Below the pieces are notes generated by a model. It made no database searches, was not told where the DNA came from, and saw nothing but the letters and a program-made list of their open reading frames with translations. Position numbers and translations under genes: made by a program. Positions 7,257-14,039 of a DNA stretch of 14,039 nt are shown piece by piece. Position 1 is the stretch's first letter. Every line of letters starts with the position of its first letter. This DNA comes from Gemmatimonadota bacterium (GTDB lineage Bacteria > Gemmatimonadota > Gemmatimonadetes > Gemmatimonadales > GWC2-71-9). The stretch is from the NCBI GenBank assembly GCA_003221985.1, contig QHUQ01000217.1, positions 1 through 14,039 on the forward strand, written 5' to 3'.

Positions 7257-8792
7257 TCAATGGAGCGGCAGCGACAGGGAGATCTGATGAGTGGCCGTAT
7301 TGACGTCGATCAGACTCAGCGGACCACTCGGGGCCGCGAGGATCGTCCCGCTCGCCAGCGCGAGGTCGCGAACGCCCACGATGAACTGGGTGCCGGGGCG
7401 ACCGGCACCCTTCGTGACGCGACCGCGGTACCGGAGCTCGAGCTCCGGGAACCGGAGCGTGATGCCCCAGGTCGGCGACCACTCCAGCCAACCGGTGCGC
7501 AGCGAGCGCCGCGCGAGCTCGACATTGTCGGTCTGCTGCAACCGATAGTTGATGGAGTGCAGCATCAACCCCAACTGCAGGCCGACCATCTTGTTCGTGC
7601 CTGCGAGATCGATGTCGCGACCGGCGCCGATGCGGAACACGGCATTGGAGAACCTGAACCGGTTTTCAATCGTCTTGCCGCCGGTGGGGATCGTGTCGCC
7701 TCCAAGCGTCGCAGTCGGAACGATCGCGTCCGCCCACGTGTAGCTCCGGATCGGCTCGTAAATCGCATCGACGCCGAACGTCGCCGGGCCAAGCACTTTG
7801 GACAGTCCCAGACCGAGATTGTAGGCGTAGGAGCGGCCCGGATCCCACGGAATCACGGCAACGTTCGTGATGTCATAGTCCGGAAGTTTGGGGTGCGTCG
7901 CGCGATTGACGGTCAGGGCCCAGCCGATGCTCCACCCCGGTGTCGCGAGCGGCATGCGATACTCGAGCTGTGCGCCCCAGGTGTTGGTGCGATCGAAGTT
8001 GTGGTCGGTGCGCGGCTCGAAGACGATTTGCTGCAATCCGGGATCCCAGAACTGATCCACATAGAGGACGCTGTGCGTAGCGGCAAAGCGATTGTGGAGG
8101 ACGACGGCCTCGAGCGACCGCGCGCCGCGCTCGCCGGGCCATTCCTTCAGCGCACCCACGCGGAAATCGATGGCATGGCCGGTTTGTTCGACGCGTCGAC
8201 TGCCGCTGTAGAGCAAATCGACGCCGTCGAGCGCATGCAGTCCGGTCCACAGCGCGCTGCCGCCGACCGAAAGGTTGGTGCCCGGCCAGCTCCGTCCAAT
8301 CATGCCGAACGCATACTCGTTGCCGTGTGCGCGCAAATCGGGACCAGGGATCGCCACTCCGCCGGGCAGCGATGGCGTTCGTGGGGTCGCCACGAATCCG
8401 CCAGACCCTTGCTGCGGTGGCCGACTCGCGTCGACCTGTTGCAACACGAGCGCAAGGCCACCGTACCAGGTCGCCCGGCGCGCCAGCATCGCGAACGGCA
8501 GCGAACGGCCGCCGCCGGCCCCGCGCGACACACCGTAGACCGTTGGCGAGCTGAAGAATCGCGACGCGCGCAGCCGCGCCGTCGTCGCCGGGTTGGCAAA
8601 TGGATCGCCCAGCGAGTCCGGCAGCGCGATCGACACCCCGCCCAGGCCCAGATTGTTGGACGGGAAGACCTGGAACTGGTCACCCTGGGCGATGGGGATT
8701 GTCTTGATCGGGATCAGCTGCGCACGGGCGGGACTGACGAGACAACAGAGCGGAACGGCGAGACAAACGGCCCGCAGGCCACAGGATGACAT
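7257..8792 (-). CDS. Outer-membrane beta-barrel protein of unknown function
   Basis: The chosen ATG at 8792 has GAGGTG a few bases upstream and opens a clear signal peptide: SCGLRAVCLAVPLCCLVSPARA, with cleavage before QLIPIK. The frame stays open up to 8939, but that extension has no signal-like features. The 511-residue product then reads GLGGVSIALPDSLGDPFANPATTA, like the N-terminus of FadL/PorV-type barrels, with a conserved NPA. Alternating amphipathic strands rich in Gly, Tyr and Trp follow to a C-terminal SLSLPLH. No enzyme motif is visible. It probably sits in the outer membrane as a channel or an anchoring or secretion component. It lies 25 bp upstream of the di-heme peroxidase gene on the same strand, which suggests a shared transcript and perhaps a shared function. 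The exact family was not recognised. Confidence 0.75.
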   Translation of the reverse strand: MSSCGLRAVCLAVPLCCLVSPARAQLIPIKTIPIAQGDQFQVFPSNNLGLGGVSIALPDSLGDPFANPATTARLRASRFFSSPTVYGVSRGAGGGRSLPFAMLARRATWYGGLALVLQQVDASRPPQQGSGGFVATPRTPSLPGGVAIPGPDLRAHGNEYAFGMIGRSWPGTNLSVGGSALWTGLHALDGVDLLYSGSRRVEQTGHAIDFRVGALKEWPGERGARSLEAVVLHNRFAATHSVLYVDQFWDPGLQQIVFEPRTDHNFDRTNTWGAQLEYRMPLATPGWSIGWALTVNRATHPKLPDYDITNVAVIPWDPGRSYAYNLGLGLSKVLGPATFGVDAIYEPIRSYTWADAIVPTATLGGDTIPTGGKTIENRFRFSNAVFRIGAGRDIDLAGTNKMVGLQLGLMLHSINYRLQQTDNVELARRSLRTGWLEWSPTWGITLRFPELELRYRGRVTKGAGRPGTQFIVGVRDLALASGTILAAPSGPLSLIDVNTATHQISLSLPLH

Positions 8793-8875
8793 AGACACCT
8801 CGACGGAGAAGGGTCCCTGTGGAGGAGGATACCCGCCCGGACCCCGTCGCGTCACCAGAGGCGCGCCTAACGTCA

Positions 8876-8893
8876 TGTTGCACCGATGCAACA
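8876..8893. promoter_or_regulatory. Operator-like palindrome in the divergent spacer
   Basis: TGTTGCA, a 4-bp spacer CCGA, and TGCAACA form a perfect inverted repeat with 7-bp arms. It lies in the 141-bp region between the divergent outer-membrane protein gene (start 8792, minus) and the aldo/keto reductase gene (start 8934, plus). Its size and place fit a dimeric repressor or activator site. No regulator gene is in the window, and I do not recognise the motif. Confidence 0.4.
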
Positions 8894-8933
8894 GGACCGG
8901 AACCGCAACCAGCCGGGAGGGGTTCATCCAACC

Positions 8934-9900
<967 letters not shown>

Positions 9901-9911
<11 letters not shown>

Positions 9912-10392
9912 CCGAGACTTCCCCCTTGGCCGCCTGCTCGAGCGTGGCGATATCGAGCTTCTTCATTTGTAGCACCGCCTGCATGACGCGATTGGCCTTC
10001 TTGGGATCTTTGTCGCTCAGCAGCTTGCCGAGTGCGGTCGGCACGATCTGCCAGGAGAACCCGAACTTGTCCTTGAGCCAGCCGCACTGGCTCTCGGCGC
10101 CGCCGTCGGCGGTGAGCTTGCGCCAGTACTCGTCGATCTCCTCCTGGTTGTCGCAATTCACCACGAGTGAGAACGCTTCGCTGAACTTGAAGTGCGGACC
10201 GCCGTTCAGCGCCGTGAAGTCCTGCCCCGCGAGCTGAAAGTAAACCACCATCACCGAGCCTTTGGGCCCGGGTCCCGCGTCGCCGTAGCGGCTGATCTGG
10301 AGAATCTTGGAGTTCTTGAAGATCGACGTATAGAATCGCGCCGCGTCTTCGGCGTTTTTGTCGAACCACAGGAACGGCGTGATTTTCTGCAT
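9901..10392 (-). CDS. PhnB-like VOC family protein (3-dmu-9_3-mt / glyoxalase-like fold)
   Basis: The 163-residue protein starts [20 protein letters not shown] and includes [17 protein letters not shown] and [15 protein letters not shown], which together are the standard pattern of the PhnB-like vicinal-oxygen-chelate family. Members are small cytosolic dimers often misnamed '3-demethylubiquinone-9 3-methyltransferase'. The real reaction is usually unknown, and there is no methyltransferase motif. The start at 10392 is supported by AAGGAG 7 nt upstream; the frame is open to 10590 but the extra residues overlap the divergent nuclease gene and look non-natural. The length is normal for the family. 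The C-terminal region ending in LEQAAKGE is also typical. It is convergent with the aldo/keto reductase and closely divergent from exonuclease III. Confidence 0.9.
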
Positions 10393-10422
10393 GCTCCGTC
10401 TCCTTCCCGTTAGTATTCCGGC

Positions 10423-11163
10423 GTGAAAATCGCTACGTGGAACGTCAACGGCATCCGGGCGCGCGCAGCGCAGCTCGCCGAGTGGCTGCAGCGGGACCAG
10501 CCCGACGTCGTCTGCCTCCAGGAGCTGAAGGCCGAGGCAGCCCAGATCCCCGTAGCGTGCAAGCTCGCCAATTACCACGCGTTTTGGCACTCCCGGAAGG
10601 GCTACTCGGGCGTCTCGTTACAGATTCGACGCGATCTGTTTGCCGTCGATCCCGTGTTCAGCCATCCGCCGTTCGACATGGAATCGCGCATCGTGCAGGT
10701 CGAGCACGGCGATCTGGTCATCGCGTCGGTCTACGTTCCCAACGGCGGCAAGGATTATCCCGCGAAGCTCGCCTTTGTCCAAAGCCTCATCGGTTGGGCT
10801 GCCCAGCTCAAGGCAGATGGCAGACAGCTAATTCTGTGCGGGGACATGAACATCGCCCGGGCCGAGATGGACGTGCATCCGAAGGAGCGCAAGGCGAACG
10901 CCGTGGGACAGCGGCCCGAGGAGCGGGCTCTGTTTCAGCGGCTGCTCGACGCCGGCCTCGCCGACCTTGGCCGCGATTTCGATCCCGAGAACGCGGACCT
11001 GTTCACGTGGTGGGCGCCGTGGCGGAACCTGCGCGCCCGCAACATCGGCTGGCGCCTCGATTATGTGCTCGCCTCACAGGCCGTCGCCGATCGCGCCACG
11101 AGCTGCGTCGTCCTGTCAGACGTGGGGACGAGCGATCACGCGCCGGTCGTGATGACACTGTAA
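10423..11163 (+). CDS. xthA: Exodeoxyribonuclease III (AP endonuclease, EEP superfamily)
   Basis: The 246-residue protein is a class II AP endonuclease/3'-5' exonuclease acting in base-excision repair. It begins at a GTG encoding [14 protein letters not shown], the family's typical N-terminus. Metal and catalytic residues are visible: Asn7, Glu34 in CLQELKAE, Asp141 and Asn143 in GDMNIA, and Ser237-Asp238-His239 in SDHAPV near the end, with RLDYVLAS before it. It is slightly shorter than E. coli ExoIII (268 residues) but appears complete. No good Shine-Dalgarno is seen before the GTG. Only 30 bp separate this start from the divergent VOC gene start, so its promoter must overlap that gene's 5' end. 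A stem and T-run directly follow the stop. The exoA/xthA naming choice is conventional and not proven here. Confidence 0.93.
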   Translation: MKIATWNVNGIRARAAQLAEWLQRDQPDVVCLQELKAEAAQIPVACKLANYHAFWHSRKGYSGVSLQIRRDLFAVDPVFSHPPFDMESRIVQVEHGDLVIASVYVPNGGKDYPAKLAFVQSLIGWAAQLKADGRQLILCGDMNIARAEMDVHPKERKANAVGQRPEERALFQRLLDAGLADLGRDFDPENADLFTWWAPWRNLRARNIGWRLDYVLASQAVADRATSCVVLSDVGTSDHAPVVMTL

Positions 11164-11244
11164 CGGGAAACGGGAATCGAGAAACGGGAAACGTGGGTGA
11201 CCGATCTCGTTTCTCGTTTCCCGCTACACGTTTCCCGGCTTTTT
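11164..11244 (+). terminator. Inverted-repeat array of GRGAAACG units ending in a T-run, candidate terminator of the exonuclease III gene
   Basis: Directly after the stop, CGGGAAACG (11164-11172) is matched by CGTTTCCCG (11229-11237). Inside, GAGAAACG (11179-11186) matches CGTTTCTC (11208-11215), and CGGGAAACG (11185-11193) matches CGTTTCCCG (11215-11223). The right side is followed by GCTTTTT (T-run 11240-11244). Several alternative hairpins are possible because the units are near-identical direct repeats. It fits a rho-independent terminator built from an intergenic repeat element. Confidence 0.6.
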
Positions 11245-11259
11245 ATTATCGTATCGCCC

Positions 11260-11919
11260 ATGGCCAACGTGCGGGTCTACGGAAAGGCCGCGCCGCAGCG
11301 CGCCGATGGATCGCCTCTCCTGGCCGGCCTGCTCGCGGCAATCGGAATCATCGTAGCATGGGTTGGCCTGGTGTACGTAACGCACCACCCCGTCGGTGTC
11401 GCCGCATGGGGTGTCGGCGGACTGCTGGGGATCGTGGTCGCCAAGACGGCCAAGCCGCCCACCAAGGCTACCGGCGCGCTTGCGTCGGTACTGACCCTCG
11501 TCACCGTGTTCCTGGCCAAGGTGGTCCTGGTGGTCGTCGCCTTGCAGCCGATCTTGCGGCAGGAGCTCGCGAACAGTCCTGCATCGCTGATCGTGATCTT
11601 CCTCGCCGAAAAGACCCAACACAAGTCCTTCTCGCCGGAATTGCAGGCCACCATCGATGCGCGTCCCGAGCTGGTCGCCGATACGACGTTCTTCGGCCCG
11701 GGACATGAATTGCGGCAGCAGATGATTCACGAAGCGGCAACCGCCGCGCAGGCGTCTTCGTTTGCCGAACGAGAGCGCCTCGTGCACGTGCACTTCGACC
11801 AGTTTTTGTCGAAGCTGGGATTCTGGGCTCTGTTCCTGGGGACCTTCGGACTGCTGGACCTGCTGTGGATCGGGCTCGGTATGTCGACCGCGTGGACCCT
11901 CGGACAGGGACGGATCTGA
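11260..11919 (+). CDS. Membrane protein of unknown function (about four transmembrane helices)
   Basis: The 219-residue product has hydrophobic segments at about residues 20-40, 46-62, 73-98 and 186-208. A soluble stretch of about 85 residues (100-185) lies between the third and fourth helices and is rich in Gln, Glu and His (for example FGPGHELRQQMIHEAA). No family was recognised and no catalytic motif is clear. The frame is open back to a GTG at 11197, but that part is encoded by the repeat array, so the ATG at 11260 is preferred. There is no Shine-Dalgarno before it; a TATTAT at 11244-11249 lies where a -10 element of a nearly leaderless mRNA would be. It ends 1 bp before the stop of the next, convergent membrane-protein gene. 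Its consistent hydrophobic pattern makes it a real gene. Confidence 0.7.
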   Translation: MANVRVYGKAAPQRADGSPLLAGLLAAIGIIVAWVGLVYVTHHPVGVAAWGVGGLLGIVVAKTAKPPTKATGALASVLTLVTVFLAKVVLVVVALQPILRQELANSPASLIVIFLAEKTQHKSFSPELQATIDARPELVADTTFFGPGHELRQQMIHEAATAAQASSFAERERLVHVHFDQFLSKLGFWALFLGTFGLLDLLWIGLGMSTAWTLGQGRI

Positions 11920-11920
11920 G

Positions 11921-12364
11921 TTAGGTTCCGGTCCCCTTCCCCATCTCGCGCTCCTCGCGCTCGCGCTGTTCTCGCGCCAGCCGAACCCGCTCCTGGCGCT
12001 CCTTCGCCGCGGCCTCAGCGGCGGCCTCCCGTTCCCTTTCCTGCGCTTTCCAATCAGTGTTGGCAGCGACTTCTTCCCTGGCCCGGCTGACCCGCTGCTG
12101 GCGTTCGCGCACGCTGTCCTTCTGCCGCTGGTTGCGTTCGACCTCGCGCTGCACCTGGTTCTTGGTGTGCGCCCACCACATCACGAGGAACAGCCCAAAC
12201 TGGGCGGGCAGAATGAAGATGAAGGAAGCGGGGAACAGTTGATTGACCGTTATCGTGACCGCGACACTCGCCACGGCCCATTTCCACCCCGTCAGGTGCT
12301 CGTATTCTGCGGCGAAATAGAACAGCGCCGCGAAGGTGAAGAGCCCACCGCCGAGCCCAAGCAT
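11921..12364 (-). CDS. Small membrane protein with charged coiled-coil tail, unknown function
   Basis: The 147-residue protein has two or three membrane helices in residues about 3-66 (LFTFAALFYFAAEYE, then WAVASVAVTITVN, then FIFILPAQFGLFLVMWW). A long Arg/Glu/Gln/Ala-rich tail follows (about 68-147), with no helix breakers until the end, and is probably a cytoplasmic coiled coil or single helix. No family is recognised. There is no Shine-Dalgarno before the ATG. ACATATTAACGC immediately precedes it and could act as a -10 region of a leaderless transcript, which is speculative. The gene is convergent with, and 1 bp away from, the preceding membrane-protein gene. It is divergent from the small-protein gene at 12424 across a 59-bp AT-richer spacer. 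The tail could equally suit a scaffolding or nucleic-acid-contacting role; nothing decides this. Confidence 0.65.
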   Translation of the reverse strand: MLGLGGGLFTFAALFYFAAEYEHLTGWKWAVASVAVTITVNQLFPASFIFILPAQFGLFLVMWWAHTKNQVQREVERNQRQKDSVRERQQRVSRAREEVAANTDWKAQEREREAAAEAAAKERQERVRLAREQREREEREMGKGTGT

Positions 12365-12423
12365 GCGTTAATATGTAAAACCACGTTTGGGGATGCAACA
12401 TTTTTATGCAGGAGGATGGCGGA
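12365..12423. promoter_or_regulatory. Short AT-rich divergent spacer, probable promoter region
   Basis: This 59-bp spacer between two divergent genes is noticeably AT-richer than its surroundings (TTAATATGTAAAACC near 12368 and CATTTTTATG near 12399). It ends in GGAGGA, a strong ribosome site for the small gene at 12424. No convincing -35/-10 pair can be defined by eye. Confidence 0.35.
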
Positions 12424-12507
12424 ATGCCCCGCATCGTCTGGATCGTCCTGTTGATCGTGATCTTTGGCGCGGCGATGTTTTTCTTGCGTCGTTATATGGA
12501 GCGCTAG
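12424..12507 (+). CDS. 27-residue single-span membrane microprotein
   Basis: The frame reads MPRIVWIVLLIVIFGAAMFF followed by LRRYMER and a TAG. It is one hydrophobic helix of about 17 residues with a short basic N-terminus and a positively charged C-terminus, as in many bacterial small membrane proteins. The ATG is preceded by GGAGGA at 12411-12416 with ideal 7-nt spacing, the main evidence that it is translated; an ATG at 12406 in the same frame has no such site. The stop is separated by 1 bp from the GTG of the next gene, so the two are probably translationally coupled. The function is unknown; a role next to the following conserved protein is likely on context only. No homolog was recognised. 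Confidence 0.6.
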   Translation: MPRIVWIVLLIVIFGAAMFFLRRYMER

Positions 12508-12508
12508 G

Positions 12509-13105
12509 GTGTTGACTGTTTTCCTGCTCTCGCCGGCGAACTGCGCAGGCACGCGCGCGCAGCTCTTGCTCAAGAGTCAGACGAGTCCGCTGACCGCCCG
12601 GCTCGCCAACGGCGGCGCGCCGCTGGGCGAAGTCTTCACGTTCATGAGCAGTTTGTATTTCCGGGGAAAACTCGCCTACGCAAATAAATTCGGGCAGGCG
12701 TACGTGATTACACCGGGACGTGGGCTGCTTCCTCCCGATGTGCTGATTCGCGTAGAGGATCTGCAGCGGATGGCGGCGGTACCGGTCGATGAGGAGGAGC
12801 CTCGCTATCTGGAGCCATTGCTGCGCGATGCGCGCGCGCTCGCGCGCTCGTTGGGCAGCGAGGGCCGCGCGGTCCTGCTCGGGAGTGTGGCGAGCGCCAA
12901 ATACGTGACACCGCTGCTCGAGGTGTTCGGCGACCGGCTCTTCTTCCCCGGCACGTTCGTGGGGCGCGGCGACATGAGTCGCGGCGGGTTGATGCTGCGC
13001 TGTGCGAAGGCTGGAACACCACTCGAGTACGTCCCGGTGCGGGGCGCGGTGCTGCATGGAACGCGGCCGCCGAAACTCGGACCGCCTGCCCGGCATCCTT
13101 ATTAG
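12509..13105 (+). CDS. Conserved uncharacterised protein
   Basis: The 198-residue product starts at a GTG with GGAG 7 nt upstream, inside the end of the small-protein gene. The N-terminal motif LSPANCAGTRAQLLL, then GAPLGEVFTFMSSLYFRGKL and YVITPGRGLLPPD, resembles an uncharacterised family I have seen in several phyla; I cannot name it with certainty and it has no known function. A later region (about 110-150: LLRDARALARSL, then AVLLGSVASAKYVTPLLEVFGD) looks like an alternating helix/strand fold, which with the conserved Cys and Arg suggests a soluble cytosolic enzyme or binding protein. No signal peptide or membrane span is seen. It follows the microprotein gene by 1 bp and precedes the secreted RidA-like gene by 21 bp, so the three may form one operon. 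Confidence 0.75.
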   Translation: MLTVFLLSPANCAGTRAQLLLKSQTSPLTARLANGGAPLGEVFTFMSSLYFRGKLAYANKFGQAYVITPGRGLLPPDVLIRVEDLQRMAAVPVDEEEPRYLEPLLRDARALARSLGSEGRAVLLGSVASAKYVTPLLEVFGDRLFFPGTFVGRGDMSRGGLMLRCAKAGTPLEYVPVRGAVLHGTRPPKLGPPARHPY

Positions 13106-13126
13106 GATCCCAACCAGGACTCGATC

Positions 13127-14039
13127 ATGAGACGCTCGCTTCCATACATCTATTTCGCAGCGACACTGCTGCTTGCTTCGACGGTGCAGGCACAGTACGG
13201 GCGTGGCGGCGGCCTCCAGCCCGCCGGTCGGTATGGACCGAGCGCACCGAAGCTTCCCGGCGTCGAGCTGGCGGGACCGCTCGACTCCGCGCTCGCGCGC
13301 GTGCTACTCAGTCTCACGTCTGAACAGGCGACCCGGTACGCACAGGCCTACGACTCCTTCATGGTCGCCACGCGTCCCGAACGGGACAGCGCCGGCGCGG
13401 CCCTCGCCAAGATGAACGAACGGCTGGACACGGGCGACCGCGCCGCCGCGATGTTCTATGCCGAGCGGGCGCAGGAATTCGGGAAGGTGTTGAAAGACCG
13501 GCAGGAACGATTCGAGAGCGATCTGCGCCGCTGGCTCAGCGGCGATCAGGTGAAGGCGTACAAGAAGTGGCGCGACGGTGAAGACCAGGCGGCAGAGCGG
13601 CGGCGGAGGGAAGACGAGGTGCGCTGGCAGGAGGCCGGCTTCCGTGGCGATTTCGGGTCGCGGGCGTCGTCCGCTCCGGAGCTGAAAACAGCCCTCGGCA
13701 CGCCGGCAGGGGTCGCGGCGCCGGCGCTCGGCTCAGCGGCGGTGCGCGTCGGGCGCACGTTGTACGTCGCCGGGCAGCTTGGCGTCGACAGCAGCGGCGC
13801 GCTCGCCGGCGCCGATTTGCGCGCGCAGGCCGAGCGGGCATTCGCGAACCTGGGCGCGGTATTGCAGGCGTCCGGCGCCACCGCCCGCGACGTCACGACG
13901 CTCACGATCTACGTGGTCAATTACCGTCCGGCCGACCTCGCAACGATTCGCGACGCCGGAGCGGCCTACTTCGGCGCCAATGCCCCGATCGCCACCGTGC
14001 TTGGCGTGCAATCGCTGAGCCGCGAGGGCGCCTTGATCG
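13127..14039 (+). CDS. Secreted Spy/CpxP-like helical region fused to a RidA-family domain (3' end outside window)
   Basis: The frame starts at the ATG at 13127, with AGGA 7 nt upstream, and stays open for 304 codons to the window edge. Residues 1-22 form a Sec signal peptide (hydrophobic YFAATLLLAS, cleavage after VQA). Residues about 55-175 are helical and charged and hold two LTxxQ-like motifs, LTSEQ at 63-67 and LSGDQ at 137-141, as in the Spy/CpxP family of periplasmic chaperones and stress sensors. From about residue 195 the sequence becomes a YjgF/RidA domain (AVRVGRTLYVAGQLGVDSSG, then ANLGAVLQASGATARDV). RidA proteins are normally cytosolic imine/enamine deaminases. Here the arginine of the usual 'PAR(S/T)' motif is replaced: the sequence reads APIATV with Ala289 at that place. 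Deaminase activity is therefore doubtful and a ligand-binding role is possible. The few RidA residues beyond the window are unseen. Confidence 0.8.
   Translation, partial: MRRSLPYIYFAATLLLASTVQAQYGRGGGLQPAGRYGPSAPKLPGVELAGPLDSALARVLLSLTSEQATRYAQAYDSFMVATRPERDSAGAALAKMNERLDTGDRAAAMFYAERAQEFGKVLKDRQERFESDLRRWLSGDQVKAYKKWRDGEDQAAERRRREDEVRWQEAGFRGDFGSRASSAPELKTALGTPAGVAAPALGSAAVRVGRTLYVAGQLGVDSSGALAGADLRAQAERAFANLGAVLQASGATARDVTTLTIYVVNYRPADLATIRDAGAAYFGANAPIATVLGVQSLSREGALI

Noticed and set aside
7230..8789. A 519-codon open frame on the plus strand opposite the outer-membrane protein gene
   Set aside because: Its translation is rich in Arg, Ala, Gly and Pro with no hydrophobic or fold pattern, and it is the GC-driven antisense of a gene with a clear signal peptide and ribosome site.
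8876..8893. The palindrome as a CRISPR repeat
   Set aside because: There is only one copy, with no regularly spaced repeats nearby.
10393..10590. N-terminal extension of the VOC protein to 10590
   Set aside because: The extra 66 residues lie antisense to exonuclease III's conserved N-terminus, and a strong AAGGAG supports the start at 10392.
11197..11259. GTG start at 11197 extending the membrane protein
   Set aside because: The added residues are encoded by the inverted-repeat array and terminator, which is unlikely to be coding.
10437..11708. A 423-codon plus-strand open frame across the exonuclease III gene
   Set aside because: It overlaps exonuclease III, whose catalytic motifs are all in another frame, and its product is low-complexity Arg/Ala/Gly sequence.
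12406..12423. ATG at 12406 as start of the microprotein
   Set aside because: There is no ribosome site before it and the GGAGGA falls inside this extension, at the right distance for the ATG at 12424.

Overview
The window reads as GC-rich chromosomal DNA from a Gram-negative, diderm, free-living bacterium. Several proteins carry Sec signal peptides or a lipobox, at least three are outer-membrane beta-barrels, and genes are tightly packed with short or overlapping ends. The mix of a DUF5916-type barrel, a peptidase/PD40/Omp85-like fusion, an LpqO-like DUF1259 protein and a MauG-type di-heme peroxidase lipoprotein is what I would expect from Gemmatimonadota or a similar soil/sediment lineage such as Acidobacteriota. 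This placement is an inference from gene content; no rRNA or other marker gene is present.

Layout. Positions 1-690 hold the 3' end of a DUF5916-like outer-membrane protein. Its stop overlaps the start of an MFS transporter gene (687-1741) that looks broken by an out-of-frame internal deletion near 1581. Convergent to it is a DUF1259 protein with two repeated domains (1728-2621, minus). Positions 2733-5831 encode a 1032-residue secreted fusion: zinc peptidase, PD40 beta-propeller, Omp85-like barrel. A perfect GC-rich palindrome (5849-5876) separates it from a minus-strand operon of an outer-membrane barrel protein (7257-8792) followed by a di-heme cytochrome c peroxidase lipoprotein (5888-7231). 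A divergent spacer with an operator-like palindrome leads to an aldo/keto reductase (8934-9911), which overlaps tail-to-tail with a PhnB-like VOC protein (9901-10392, minus). Exodeoxyribonuclease III (10423-11163) is divergent from that gene with only 30 bp between the starts. It is followed by an array of GRGAAACG-type inverted repeats ending in a T-run.

The right third is less characterised. It holds two convergent membrane proteins of unknown function (11260-11919 plus; 11921-12364 minus, with a charged coiled-coil tail). A plus-strand cluster follows: a 27-residue single-membrane-span protein (12424-12507), a conserved uncharacterised 198-residue protein (12509-13105), and a secreted protein (13127 to the window end) that joins a Spy/CpxP-like LTxxQ helical region to a RidA-family domain lacking the family's key arginine.

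Functionally the window is mostly envelope biology plus housekeeping redox and DNA-repair genes. No mobile element, CRISPR array, tRNA or rRNA was seen. No complete, clearly novel multi-gene system stands out. The best candidates for undescribed biology are the secreted Spy-like/RidA fusion with its small-protein upstream cluster, the peptidase/propeller/barrel fusion, and the intergenic repeat elements.
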